Of a stretch of 64,000 nucleotides of DNA, positions 35,581 through 45,205 are shown in pieces; the first letter of the stretch is position 1, and every line of letters begins with the position of its first letter. The notes beneath the pieces were generated by a model. It did no database searches, was not told the origin of the DNA, and saw only the letters and a list, made by a program, of their open reading frames with translations. The DNA is from Microbulbifer elongatus (GTDB lineage: Bacteria > Pseudomonadota > Gammaproteobacteria > Pseudomonadales > Cellvibrionaceae). Location: the NCBI RefSeq assembly GCF_021165935.1, contig NZ_CP088953.1, positions 434,001 to 498,000 of the forward strand, read 5' to 3'. The position numbers and the translations under genes were made by a program.

Positions 35581-36447
35581 ATGGAGCCCATCAGGCTGGC
35601 AGTCAACGGACGCACCGATATCGGACAGGTGCGGGAAGAAAATGAAGACAGCATCCGCTGTCACAGCAACCCGGACCACCCCTTCGCCTACGTGGTGGTC
35701 GCCGATGGTATGGGCGGCTACAGCGGTGGAGCTACGGCAAGTCGCATCGCCGCTGACACCCTGGAGAAGCAGTTTGACGCCCTGCTGAGCTCCACATATC
35801 TCGCCTGTTCTCCGGCACAACAGCAATTGATGTTACGTGCTGCGCTGGTGGAAGGTATCGGCATGGCAAATCGGGAAATTCTGCAGACCAAGCAGAGCCG
35901 CCCGCAATTTTCACAAATGGGTACCACGTTGGTGGCCGCCGCCATCTGGCAGGATTTTTTGATCGTTGCGCATATCGGCGACTCTCGCGCCTACCTCTGG
36001 AACAACTACGGCCTGCAACGATTGACCAAAGATCACAGCGTGGTTCAGGAAATGATTGATGCCGGTCAACTAACCCCCGAACAGGCACAATCGTCCCAAG
36101 TAAGAAACCATATCACCCGGGCGCTGGGTATTTCAGAACCGGTGGAAGCGACCGTTAACAGCTGGACACTGAAAGAAAGTGCATTGCTCCTGCTGTGCAG
36201 TGATGGACTGACAGAATACCTTGACGACCATACCATCGAGCGGGTTCTTGCCACTTATCGACCGGCACTGGAAAGTGTGTACCATTTTATCGAAGATGCG
36301 AATCAGTGCGGCGGTCGCGATAATATCAGCGCCGGAATCATCGAGTTCTGCCATCGCACCGATGCGGTCGTGGAATTCTCGGGTGACCCGATCACCCTGC
36401 AGCCCAAAGCGGAAGACGATATCACCGTGCGCAAGGCACAGCGTTAG
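35581..36447 (+). CDS. pppA: PppA-like PP2C protein phosphatase
   Basis: The 288-residue PPM/PP2C phosphatase has the metal-binding motifs of the family: GQVREENEDS near the N-terminus, VVADGMGGYSGG at about 40-51, GDSRAYLW, LLCSDGLTEYL and the final GGRDNIS. It would remove the phosphate that PpkA places on TagH or a related FHA target and so switch the T6SS off. It has no membrane span and no fused TagF domain. It is transcribed away from the tss operon and is followed 57 bp later by the Rhs gene. Confidence 0.92.
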   Translation: MEPIRLAVNGRTDIGQVREENEDSIRCHSNPDHPFAYVVVADGMGGYSGGATASRIAADTLEKQFDALLSSTYLACSPAQQQLMLRAALVEGIGMANREILQTKQSRPQFSQMGTTLVAAAIWQDFLIVAHIGDSRAYLWNNYGLQRLTKDHSVVQEMIDAGQLTPEQAQSSQVRNHITRALGISEPVEATVNSWTLKESALLLLCSDGLTEYLDDHTIERVLATYRPALESVYHFIEDANQCGGRDNISAGIIEFCHRTDAVVEFSGDPITLQPKAEDDITVRKAQR

Positions 36448-36504
36448 CGCGGTGCAGGTACCCGCTGTAATTATTTCCTGGCAAACCTATTCCGAGTAAG
36501 CGAC

Positions 36505-39500
36505 ATGACACCGGATCGTCTGGTCGAATTTGTTCCCTCTGTTCTCGCGCGCTTGCAGCCGCACACCATGCCACCGACTTCATCAGATGCGATCGCCATC
36601 TGCAAGTGGTATGAGTCCTGGGTGCGCGCAGACGACGATATCGCGCTCTCGCCACGGCTGGGCCAACAAAGCGCTCGATTCCCGGAGGATTTCTGGCCCG
36701 CGCCACCCTCGATCAATGTCAACCGTTACAATATCGTGAACGCGAGGCGCACCGCACAGCTCATTATTCCGACTTCGGTGCCGGTGCGCTTCTGCAACTA
36801 CCCGGGCCATAATCGCGCCGGCGATTTTTTACCAGCACTCTCCCAATGCCAGCGGGTGGCGGATCATGTGATCGCCAGTAACGGCGAGCTGGCTTTTGTC
36901 CGAACGGACTTCGTACTCTGCGGCCCCTTTTCTTTTCAATGGCAACGTTTTTATCGGCAGTCGCTGCTCAGGGATGAGGACGAACACAGCGAGTGCGGCC
37001 TCGGTCCTGGTTGGCGCCACAGCCTGAGTGAATGCCTGCAGCTTCCAGACCCTCAGGGCGGCTCGGAGCAAAAAGTTCTGCTACACACCGCAGAGGGTCG
37101 GGTGATTGCGTTTGACCTTCCCGCTATCGGCCACGGTTGTTTCAATCGGAGTGAACGCCTTTTCCTGCTGCGCCAGAGCCTGCACAGTTTTCGCCTGTCC
37201 ACTTTTGACACACCCGACAAAGTATTTCGTGCGGATGGCACTGGCTCCGTGGTGCCGCTTAGCGAAATGCGCGATGCGAGTGGCAACACCCTGAGCGTGG
37301 ACTATCGCAATGGCAAGCCGGTAAAAATCGTGACGTCCTGGGGGCGCACACTGGAGTTTGAATACCAGCACGACCGGTTACTGCGCATAGTCAACACGCA
37401 AGATAGCGGTACGGCTCTGTGTGATTACCAGTTTGACGATGCGGGCACTCTGCGGGAAAGCCACAGTTCCGGTCAGCAGGAAAGTTATGCCGTCAACGAA
37501 GGCGTCCTCGCCAGCATTACCAGCCTGACCCTCGGCCATCTTGTTTTGCACTACGATCGGCTGCAGCGCGTCGATACGATTCACGTGCTCGAAGACCCGC
37601 AACCGGGCGCGGCGCCGAAACCCGAGTCGCAACCCCAGCCAACGGCTTCCGCGATGTATTACCGACTGCGCTGGAAAACCGGCAAGCACAATGGCAGGTT
37701 ACGCTGCACCTTAACTACACCGGATCAACAGGACCTGCACTGGTGTTTCGATGGCCGCGGTGATCTGATAGAAATTCGCCAGGGCGCACGCCTGTCGAGC
37801 CGGCGCTATGATCATTATCGCAATCTGTGCCGCCAGGTCGACCATCAGGGAGGCGACACCCTGTTTCGACACGATCGCTTCGGTCGCCTGCTACGCCGCA
37901 CCTGCGGCGCAACACACCACCGCTATCTCTATGACGAAAACGGCCGACTTGTTGCTGCCGGTGCGGTTTTAACCGGGTCAACCCCATCGCCGGCGGACTC
38001 AGAGCAAAGTCGCAGCGACGTGCAGCGCTGGCACTACCGCTATCGGGAAGATACCCCCTACCCCGCAGAAATCATCGACCAGGCCGGGCACTGCTGGCAA
38101 TGCGAGCACGATGAGCACGGTCAGCTTCGTCGGCTAATCGACCCCGAGGGCGGAGGCCTATCCCTGGATTGGGACGCCCACTGTCAGCTTGTGCGGCTGA
38201 GCCATGGCGACGCGGTTTATCGCTGGGAGTACGACGCGGCAGGCCGGGTCACTGCCCGTACTGGCACGGGACTCGCACCCAGACAGTGGCAATACCGGCA
38301 GGACGGCACTCTTACAGAAGTGTCCATCGGCTCTCAGTCTTTTGTACTCAATCGCGATGAGTACCATCGTGTCTGTGCAATAAAGATCGACGGCGAACCC
38401 GCCCTGCAATGGCAATACGATGGCTATAGCCGGGTGCGGGTGCTGCAGGATCACGCCGGCTATCAACAGCGCCTGGACTACACCCCGCGGGGACAACTGT
38501 CGGCTCTGCAGGTGAAGACCCACTCATCGGTACACAACCACTACTACTGGCGCTACAACGATTTCGGGCAACCGTCGGTTTTCGGCGGTGGCGAGACCTT
38601 GCGGCGCGAATGGCTGTACGCCCCCTGCGGGCGCCTTGCGGAATTTCATGACAGTGACAGCCATTGGTACTTTCATTACAACGATGCAGGCGAGCTGGCA
38701 CAGATTCGCAACAACAGCGGACAGCTGTGCAGCTTCCACTTCGATGCCCATGGTCGACTGGTGCAGGCAGCCAATGAGCATTGCAACCTGCGCTACCACT
38801 ACGACCTGCGCGGCCGTTTGATTGCGGAACACCAGGACCTTAGCAGTGACACTGGCGACAGCAACGCCGCTGGCCGGCAAAGCCTGAGCATCAACCACAG
38901 TTACGACAAGCGCGGATGGCTGAAACGCTCCGGATCCGACCAGCTGAATATCGCCTACACATTTTCCGCCGCCGGCGACCTGTATGGTATCGATGCCAAC
39001 GGCGCCATGGTGCTACGCATTGATACCCAGCAGCAGGACGGCGCGGTAAACGGAAGAACACTGTCCCTGGGCAACCATCAGATACAGTACCGCTATCGAG
39101 ATGGTGTGCTGGCAAGCATCGGCAAAGACAAGGCGGTACTCTGGGAAATTGACGGCGCAGAGTGTCCGTCCACGATACCAGGGCCACAGTATCTTGCCGT
39201 GGCAAATGGTCACTGGGATGCCCGCGGCAACCTGATATCCGAGAGCCGCGGTGCGGACCAGGGTTCAGCCCACTACCACTATCAATACGATGGCTGGGGA
39301 CTGCTCCACTGCGTGGAGTGCGGCGACTTCAAGACATGGCTGCGCTACGACCCGTTTGGTCGCCGCCTGAGCAAGTCCAGCACACATCGCCGTTCACGGC
39401 GGCAGCGGCGTGTCGCCAGTCACTGGTGCACCACCGGTCTCTGGAACGAAAGTCACCAGCTGGGTGACCGGGTACGGTCCACACACTATCTGCATCATCC

Positions 39501-39960
39501 CGGCGACGGTATTGCAGTGGCCCGGCTGTCGCTGGATGCGGAAGCCTCGGCTTCGCCTCAGAGTGACAGCATCCCTCTGGCTCAGCGGGAGTTTTTTATC
39601 AGCGACCAGCGCGGCCACCTGATCGCGCTGCTCGGTGAAGAGGATACAGAATCGACCGACCACCCCGTACTGTGGACTTTCGATAAATCCTCTCCGGGAT
39701 GGTGCCCGGGCAGTTATCAGGGCAACCGTGGGATTCTCGATGTAGAAACCCGCCTGCTCTACCGCAACGGCCATTATTTTCATGGCGATACCATGGCCAG
39801 CCATGGCGATCCATTATCCCGCCCACTGGATGTGGGCTATCAGCAGCCACCGGACGCGGGCCGCGGTGAGAGCGAGGCGGGTACCGAACAGCTCGCCCCC
39901 GACAACAGCGGGGCAAGCTCCCCAACCGAAGTGACGGCGTCGGCGTTATTCAACAATTGA
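36505..39960 (+). CDS. Rhs/YD-repeat protein without a recognisable C-terminal toxin
   Basis: The 1151-residue protein has an N-terminal segment of about 120 residues, then a DUF6531-like entry (AFVRTDFVLCGPFSFQWQRFYRQ, GLGPGWRHSL). Many YD repeats follow (FRHDRFGRLLRRT, YLYDENGRLVAAG, YEYDAAGRVTARTG, RYHYDLRGRLIAEH, LRYDPFGRRLSKSS), which build the hollow Rhs cocoon. The end of the core is recognisable (GILDVETRLLYRNGHYF). The usual DPxGxxGG self-cleavage site is missing, and only about 50 low-complexity residues follow. There is no PAAR or transmembrane segment and no immunity-like gene downstream. It may be a toxin-less structural Rhs or a decayed effector. Confidence 0.88.
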   Translation: MTPDRLVEFVPSVLARLQPHTMPPTSSDAIAICKWYESWVRADDDIALSPRLGQQSARFPEDFWPAPPSINVNRYNIVNARRTAQLIIPTSVPVRFCNYPGHNRAGDFLPALSQCQRVADHVIASNGELAFVRTDFVLCGPFSFQWQRFYRQSLLRDEDEHSECGLGPGWRHSLSECLQLPDPQGGSEQKVLLHTAEGRVIAFDLPAIGHGCFNRSERLFLLRQSLHSFRLSTFDTPDKVFRADGTGSVVPLSEMRDASGNTLSVDYRNGKPVKIVTSWGRTLEFEYQHDRLLRIVNTQDSGTALCDYQFDDAGTLRESHSSGQQESYAVNEGVLASITSLTLGHLVLHYDRLQRVDTIHVLEDPQPGAAPKPESQPQPTASAMYYRLRWKTGKHNGRLRCTLTTPDQQDLHWCFDGRGDLIEIRQGARLSSRRYDHYRNLCRQVDHQGGDTLFRHDRFGRLLRRTCGATHHRYLYDENGRLVAAGAVLTGSTPSPADSEQSRSDVQRWHYRYREDTPYPAEIIDQAGHCWQCEHDEHGQLRRLIDPEGGGLSLDWDAHCQLVRLSHGDAVYRWEYDAAGRVTARTGTGLAPRQWQYRQDGTLTEVSIGSQSFVLNRDEYHRVCAIKIDGEPALQWQYDGYSRVRVLQDHAGYQQRLDYTPRGQLSALQVKTHSSVHNHYYWRYNDFGQPSVFGGGETLRREWLYAPCGRLAEFHDSDSHWYFHYNDAGELAQIRNNSGQLCSFHFDAHGRLVQAANEHCNLRYHYDLRGRLIAEHQDLSSDTGDSNAAGRQSLSINHSYDKRGWLKRSGSDQLNIAYTFSAAGDLYGIDANGAMVLRIDTQQQDGAVNGRTLSLGNHQIQYRYRDGVLASIGKDKAVLWEIDGAECPSTIPGPQYLAVANGHWDARGNLISESRGADQGSAHYHYQYDGWGLLHCVECGDFKTWLRYDPFGRRLSKSSTHRRSRRQRRVASHWCTTGLWNESHQLGDRVRSTHYLHHPGDGIAVARLSLDAEASASPQSDSIPLAQREFFISDQRGHLIALLGEEDTESTDHPVLWTFDKSSPGWCPGSYQGNRGILDVETRLLYRNGHYFHGDTMASHGDPLSRPLDVGYQQPPDAGRGESEAGTEQLAPDNSGASSPTEVTASALFNN

Positions 39961-40103
39961 CACCCAATTCCCTTTGCCGGCATCTGAGTTCCTTTAGTAT
40001 TGACCCAGCGAGACAGCGCTGTCATTCCCGCGAAACTTAATAGTAACAAGGGCCACAGCGCGCTTGCCATTCATACAACCAACAATAATTTCAGGAACTG
40101 GCA

Positions 40104-41300
40104 ATGAATCACACCACCCGTAAGGGCCTTGCACCACTGGCACTGGCCCTGGGCGCTCTGCCCGCGATCGACGCCCACAGCCACGGCACCATGGAGGTGC
40201 CGGAAAGTCGTATCTACAACTGTTTTCTCAATAACCCCGAGAGCCCTTCCGACCCCGCCTGCGCCGCCGCCAAAGCCGTGGGCGGCACTCAGCCATTTTA
40301 CGATTGGAATGAAATCAACCAGGCCAATGCCGCCGGCAACCACCGGGCCCTGGTACCAGACGGCGAGCTCTGCGCCGGTGGGCGCGACAAATACGCGGGT
40401 ATGAACCTGGCCCGCAGCGACTGGCAGGCAACACCGATTACCCCCAAGGCGGACGGGACTTTTGATTTTGTTTTCTGGGGCACCGCACCCCACGCCACCG
40501 ATGCGTGGGTCTTCTACATCACCCGCAACGGCTATACCGGCAACGAGCCCCTAAAGTGGGATGACCTGTTCGAGTTCTGCCGCCTGGGCAACGTGCCCGT
40601 AGGTGCGGACAAACGCTACACCCTCAACTGCCCCCTGCCCCAGCTCACCGGTAAACACGTGATCTACACCACCTGGCAGCGCTCCGACAGCCCGGAAGCC
40701 TTCTATACCTGCACCGACGTCATTCTTGGCGATGGCGGTACGCCCAGTCAGTGGGCGGATGAGGGCGCACTACAGGCCTATTCCGATCTCGCTGCCGGCA
40801 GTGTGGTTACCCTGCGACTGTTCAATGCCAATGGCAATGATCTGGAAACCATCGGCTACACCCTGGAACAGGACGCGTCTGCCGCAGACTGGGCCTTGGC
40901 ATTCGCCAACGCGATCAACAGCCAGTCCCAGTATGCCCGCATCGGCGTGCTCGATCCGGTGAATGACACCGTCAGCCCGATTGCCAGCGCCTCAGAAAAC
41001 CGGGTTTATACCCAGGCGGATCTCAACCTGAGCCACGAGGTGGATATTCAGCCTGCAGATAATGGCGGCGATCCAGGCAATGGAGATGGCGGCGGTGATA
41101 CAGGCGGAGACGGTTACGACTACACCTACCCCGATGGGATTGGTAATTATGTTCCCGGTGAAACCGTGGTGCTCGGCAGTGACAACAACCGCTATCACTG
41201 CCGCCCTTTCCCCCAGGGGCAGTGGTGCAATATCAACAGTGCTTATCACTACGCACCGGGCACGGGTACCAACTGGGAGGGTGCCTGGATCAAGCTCTGA
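40104..41300 (+). CDS. Secreted AA10 lytic polysaccharide monooxygenase with chitin-binding module
   Basis: The 398-residue precursor has a signal peptide ending AHS, leaving mature His27. The spacing HGTMEVPESR matches HGxxxxPxSR of chitin-active AA10 enzymes. His130 (TAPHATDAW) is the second ligand of the copper histidine brace and Phe200 the probable axial residue. Residues 27-207 form the LPMO. A GbpA-like second domain follows (about 208-315, with AAGSVVTLRLFN), then a Gly/Asp linker (320-336). The C-terminal CBM5/12- or CBM73-type module (about 340-398) has Cys365/Cys375 and aromatic residues. It would oxidatively cleave chitin outside the cell. The ATG has an AGGAA site. Confidence 0.93.
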   Translation: MNHTTRKGLAPLALALGALPAIDAHSHGTMEVPESRIYNCFLNNPESPSDPACAAAKAVGGTQPFYDWNEINQANAAGNHRALVPDGELCAGGRDKYAGMNLARSDWQATPITPKADGTFDFVFWGTAPHATDAWVFYITRNGYTGNEPLKWDDLFEFCRLGNVPVGADKRYTLNCPLPQLTGKHVIYTTWQRSDSPEAFYTCTDVILGDGGTPSQWADEGALQAYSDLAAGSVVTLRLFNANGNDLETIGYTLEQDASAADWALAFANAINSQSQYARIGVLDPVNDTVSPIASASENRVYTQADLNLSHEVDIQPADNGGDPGNGDGGGDTGGDGYDYTYPDGIGNYVPGETVVLGSDNNRYHCRPFPQGQWCNINSAYHYAPGTGTNWEGAWIKL

Positions 41301-41330
41301 ATGAGAGCTTATAAAGCAGGCGCTACGCCT

Positions 41331-41349
41331 GAAAGCAAAACGCCCGGCA
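41331..41349. terminator. Left arm of a bidirectional terminator split by an IS element
   Basis: This 19-base arm pairs perfectly with 42783-42801. Without the IS and one target copy the two would form a 19-bp stem between the convergent LPMO and Bcr/CflA genes. The A-rich outer part gives a T tract for the minus-strand transcript and the right arm gives one for the plus-strand transcript. Confidence 0.8.
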
Positions 41350-41355
41350 GTGCCG
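41345..41355. repeat. Left 11-bp target-site duplication (CGGCAGTGCCG)
   Basis: Identical to 42777-42787, directly flanking the IS ends. The 11-bp size is within the range made by IS4-family insertion. The sequence is itself palindromic, being the tip of the terminator hairpin. Confidence 0.9.
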
Positions 41356-42776
41356 TAATGCTGTTCACTTAAGCATTGCAGCCTAAGGTGGGGCCCCGGA
41401 AAAGCCGGTTTCCAGATCAGGAAACCGGATTTTTTTGTGTCTCTTCAGCAGTCTCTCTTCGATATTGATGCCCTCCAGTCCTTCTGTGACCTGAGTACCT
41501 TCACCCAGAACATTCCCGTTGAATGGGTGGATTCCGCTCTGCAGTTATCCTCGCAAGCCACTATTCGCCGCCGTCGACTTCCCGCCGATCAGGTACTCTG
41601 GCTCGTGCTGGGCATGGCCCTGTTCAGGAATGAACCGGTCTCAGAAGTTGCCCGCAGGCTCAATATCTGTGCTCAGGGGCTCGCGAACGATAGCCTGTTG
41701 GCGCCAAGCGGGGTATCAAAGGCGCGACAGCGTCTTGGTGCTAACCCCGTTCAGTGGCTATTTCAACGTACCGGGGTGCACTGGGGACATGAGCGTTACC
41801 CCGAAGATGAATGGCGAGGATTGCAAGTTCTCGCTGTCGATGGCGCGCTGTTGCGCACTCAAGATACTCCTGAGCTGCGAGATCATTTTGGCTCCGGTAA
41901 CACGAGCACAAACCGGCAAACTCCGTACCCTCTTATGCGCCTGGTTGCTCTAATGAACGTACGTTCACATGTACTTCTGAATGCAGAGCTAAGCCCTTAC
42001 CGACGCAGCGAAATACGCCTGGCCGATGAGTTTATGAATCAGGTGCCGGAAGCCTCCGTAACCCTGTTTGATAAGGGTTTTTGGAGTGCAGACCTTTTGC
42101 TGCGGTGGGCGGATCAGAACACGCAACGCCACTGGCTGATCCCCGAGCGCAAAGGCCTGGTCAGTGAGACAGTGGAGGTCTACAACAAAAATGATCGACT
42201 ACTGCGAATGAAGGTCTCCCCCAGGCTCGGAAGCGCAATCCGGCCCTTCCCGAGTACTGGGAAGTTCGAGCAGTGAGCTACAAGCATAATGGCAAAAACA
42301 AAACGGTATTTACCTCGCTACCGGCAGATACTTATGGCACTAAAGCCGTTGCGAAGCTCTACCAAGAGCGCTGGGAAATCGAAATCGGCTTCCGTGACAT
42401 CAAAAGTTCCATGCAGCACAACGCCGTCACCCTACGTAGCAAGACCGTGGAACTGGTTTATCAGGAAGTGTGGGGGCTACTGTTGGCGTACAACGTGATA
42501 CGTCGAGAGGCAAGCCAGGCAGCGGTCGCTCACGGGGGAAACCCAGCCAGGATACGCTTTAAGTTCGCATGCCAGTATATTGCTGCGCAGCTGATTGTCA
42601 TGGCCGCGGCTCAGCCATTATCAAGGACTGGAGCGCGCTTATCGGAGCTTAGGGCGGGGATTGGGAACCTGTTTTTAGAGGACCGTCCTCGGCCTTCTAG
42701 GCCGAGGACGGTAAAGATCAGCAAAACCCGCTATCCGGTGAATCGTCGTGCTGCTCCGCTTAAGTGAACAGCATTA
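41356..42776 (+). mobile_element. IS4-family insertion sequence, 1421 bp
   Basis: Perfect 19-bp terminal inverted repeats (TAATGCTGTTCACTTAAGC at 41356-41374 and its complement at 42758-42776) resemble the ends of E. coli IS4, and the length is close to the 1426 bp of IS4. It carries one transposase gene, broken by a frameshift. It is inserted at the exact centre of a bidirectional terminator hairpin. The duplicated target is still perfect, which suggests a recent insertion. Confidence 0.93.
41437..42767 (+). pseudogene. IS4-family transposase, frameshifted
   Basis: The 5' frame (GTG at 41437 to the stop at 42276) encodes the first 260 or so residues (SLFDIDALQSFCDLSTFTQN, then VLAVDGALLRTQDTPELR). 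The 3' frame, open through the stop at 42767, encodes the DDE C-terminal part (LYQERWEIEIGFRDIKSSMQ, the YREK-like motif). The frames join at a run of five C (42218-42222). One more C would restore VSPQARKRNPALPEYWEV, the expected continuation. So one base was lost in the run, or it is a homopolymer sequencing error. Programmed frameshifting is not usual for this family. Confidence 0.88.
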
Positions 42777-42787
42777 CGGCAGTGCCG
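42777..42787. repeat. Right 11-bp target-site duplication
   Basis: Exact copy of 41345-41355 directly outside the right inverted repeat. Confidence 0.9.
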
Positions 42788-42801
42788 GGCGTTTTGCTTT
42801 C
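42783..42801. terminator. Right arm of the split bidirectional terminator
   Basis: Perfect complement of 41331-41349. It now lies 4 bp upstream of the Bcr/CflA stop position and cannot pair locally because 1.4 kb of IS separates the arms. Confidence 0.8.
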
Positions 42802-42805
42802 TACT

Positions 42806-44002
42806 TCAGGTCGCCATCGAGTGAGGCGACTGGCGCAAGGTGAACATAAACAATAGCGCCGCAATACCACCACAGGTGGCAATGGCGGCGACCAGGGTTA
42901 GGGGGCTTCCGTCAAACACCGCACTGACAATGCCGATTGCCACTGCGCCCAGCATCATCTGCATGGTGCCGCCAAGGGCCGCTGCAGTGCCCGCAATGGG
43001 GCCGTGATCATCCAGCGACAGCACCATGGTGGTGGGCACTACCAGTCCGAGAAAGGCATTGGCAATCAACAGCAGCACCACCAGCACAACAAAATCATCG
43101 ATTCCCGCAAGATTCAGCATCAGGTTCAGGGCAGCCGCCAGGGAAAAACCGGTCACCGCCCATTTCACCACCGCCACACCACCAAAACGCTCACACAGAT
43201 TCGCGGCAAACTGGCTGGCCACAAAAAATCCCAGGGCATTCAGTGCAAAGGCCAGACTGAATTGCGTCGGTGTCAGTCCGTAGTAATCCGTATATAAAAA
43301 CGCGGCAATCGACAGGAAGGAGAAAAAGCTCGCCATGCCCATACCACCAATCAGGGTCATCCCCATAAAGGTGGAATCGCGGAATAGCACTTTGAACGCA
43401 TCGAACATGGCGCGGAGTTTGAGTGGCACCCGATTCACGGCGGGCAGTGTTTCCGGCAGGGCAAAACGGATCAGCAACAGGCTCACCACCGTCGCCGCGG
43501 CCACCGCGTAAAATACCGAGGGCCAGCCGAAGGGTGCCATCAACAGACTACCTGCGAGCGGCGCCAGCATGGGAGAGATGGAAATCACCAGCATTACCGT
43601 GGTCATCAGGCGCGTCGCCTCGGTTCCGGTGTAGCGATCGCGGATGATCGCCCGCGGAATCGACATTACCGACGCCGCGCCAACCCCCTGCACAAAACGC
43701 ATACCGATCAGCCACTCGATGGTAGGCGCCAGCGCGCAGCCAATGGAGGCAAACAGAAACAGCACCAACCCGAAATACAGCGGTCGTTTGCGCCCGAACA
43801 TATCCGCGGCGGGACCATAAAACAGCTGGCAGACGCCAAACGCAATAAAAAAAGAAATCAGCGTGTACTGGGACATAGCCGCCGGCACACCGAAATCTTC
43901 CGCCATCGCCGGCATCGCTGGCAGATACATATCGATGGCAAAAGGCCCCACACAACTGAGCAGGCCCAGGATGAGCGCCATCTTCAAAAAATCAGGTTTC
44001 AT
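42806..44002 (-). CDS. Bcr/CflA-family multidrug efflux transporter (MFS)
   Basis: The 398-residue major facilitator protein has about twelve hydrophobic segments. It shows the N-terminal IDMYLPAMPAMAEDFG motif of the Bcr/CflA drug:H+ antiporters, the GPAADMFGRKRPLYFG loop between helices 2 and 3, and RFVQGVGAASVMSIPRAIIRD in helices 4-5. It would export small toxic compounds; the substrate cannot be told. It stands alone, diverging from the next gene. Its own terminator has been split by the IS element. Confidence 0.92.
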   Translation of the reverse strand: MKPDFLKMALILGLLSCVGPFAIDMYLPAMPAMAEDFGVPAAMSQYTLISFFIAFGVCQLFYGPAADMFGRKRPLYFGLVLFLFASIGCALAPTIEWLIGMRFVQGVGAASVMSIPRAIIRDRYTGTEATRLMTTVMLVISISPMLAPLAGSLLMAPFGWPSVFYAVAAATVVSLLLIRFALPETLPAVNRVPLKLRAMFDAFKVLFRDSTFMGMTLIGGMGMASFFSFLSIAAFLYTDYYGLTPTQFSLAFALNALGFFVASQFAANLCERFGGVAVVKWAVTGFSLAAALNLMLNLAGIDDFVVLVVLLLIANAFLGLVVPTTMVLSLDDHGPIAGTAAALGGTMQMMLGAVAIGIVSAVFDGSPLTLVAAIATCGGIAALLFMFTLRQSPHSMAT

Positions 44003-44151
44003 AAATATCGATATCCGGAATATTTGCCGGACTACCGCTCGCCCGATCCCAGGCTGATTCTAACAGTCCTCAGAGGCAGTCCAAGCCCAAATAGTCACTG
44101 ACTTCCACTGTTCACAAAGTCACAACTACAATAACCGCAAGTCACAATTAC

Positions 44152-45195
44152 ATGAAACCAGACTCTATGTCCCAATCAGCCCAAGAGCCATTCACCATTG
44201 CCGGCGTCACTATCGCCCGCGGTGAAACAAAAAAAATTGAGCTCCCCATCGTGCGACTCTACACCGACACCGAAATGGCCATTCCGGTCTACGTACACCG
44301 CGGCAAAAAGCCCGGCCCCACCATGTTTGTCAGCGCCGCTATCCACGGGGACGAACTGAACGGCATCGAAATCATCAGCCGCCTCATCAACAGCAAAGCA
44401 CTCAAGTCGCTGCGCGGCACTCTGATCGCCGTACCTGTGGTCAATGTCTACGGCGTCCTCCACCAGTCCCGCTACCTGCCCGACCGCCGCGACCTCAACC
44501 GTTCCTTCCCCGGTTCCGCCCGCGGCTCCCTCGCCGCCCGGATGGCGCATATCTTCCTCGAAGAAATCGTCGCCAAATGTGAGTACGGCATCGACCTGCA
44601 TACCGGCGCCATCCACCGCAGCAACCTCCCCCAGATCCGCGCCAACCTCGACGACCCCAAAACCCGCGAAATGGCCGCCGCCTTCGGCGTCCCCGTACTG
44701 CTCAATGCCACCCTGCGCGACGGCTCTCTCCGCCAGGCCGCCGCCGATCTCGGTGTACGCATACTTTTATACGAAGCCGGCGAAGCCCTGCGCTTCGACG
44801 AACTCTGCATCCGCGCCGGCGTGCGCGGCGTACTCAACGTCATGCGCAAACTGGAAATGATCCCGGTCAAAAAAGGCCGCCGCGGTATTGAACCCTTTAT
44901 CGCCCGCCGCAGCGGCTGGCTGCGTGCCGGCGACAGCGGCATCGTCAACCACAAAAAACAGCTGGGGGACCATGTAGAAAAAGGCGAACTCCTCGCTACC
45001 ATTGCCGACCTGTATGGCAACGAGCTGGACCAGGTTTTGGCAGACGCCGACGGCATCATTATTGGAAAGCAGAATATTCCGCTGGTGCAGGAAGGTGAGG
45101 CGATGTACCACGTGGCATATTTTCAGGAGCCGAATGAGGTGCTGGAGAATCTGGAGTTGTTGCAGGACAGCTTGCTGCCAGAAGAAAACTTCTGA
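44152..45195 (+). CDS. Succinylglutamate desuccinylase/aspartoacylase-family M14 metallohydrolase
   Basis: The 347-residue protein belongs to the AstE/AspA family of zinc deacylases. Visible motifs are SAAIHGDELNG (zinc ligands His and Glu), DRRDLNRSFPG, and IDLHTGAIHRSNLPQ (third ligand His). The C-terminal part (about 250-330) has a biotinyl-lipoyl-like SGIVNHKKQLGDHVEKGELLATI pattern seen in this subfamily. No arginine-degradation genes are near, so the true substrate is unknown. The start could also be the second ATG at 44167; neither has a clear ribosome-binding site. Confidence 0.88.
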   Translation: MKPDSMSQSAQEPFTIAGVTIARGETKKIELPIVRLYTDTEMAIPVYVHRGKKPGPTMFVSAAIHGDELNGIEIISRLINSKALKSLRGTLIAVPVVNVYGVLHQSRYLPDRRDLNRSFPGSARGSLAARMAHIFLEEIVAKCEYGIDLHTGAIHRSNLPQIRANLDDPKTREMAAAFGVPVLLNATLRDGSLRQAAADLGVRILLYEAGEALRFDELCIRAGVRGVLNVMRKLEMIPVKKGRRGIEPFIARRSGWLRAGDSGIVNHKKQLGDHVEKGELLATIADLYGNELDQVLADADGIIIGKQNIPLVQEGEAMYHVAYFQEPNEVLENLELLQDSLLPEENF

Positions 45196-45205
45196 AAATC
45201 TTATC

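Noticed and set aside
42211..42300. Programmed -1 frameshift in the IS4-family transposase
   Set aside because: IS4 elements normally use one frame, and a single missing C restores the expected protein, so mutation or sequencing error is simpler.
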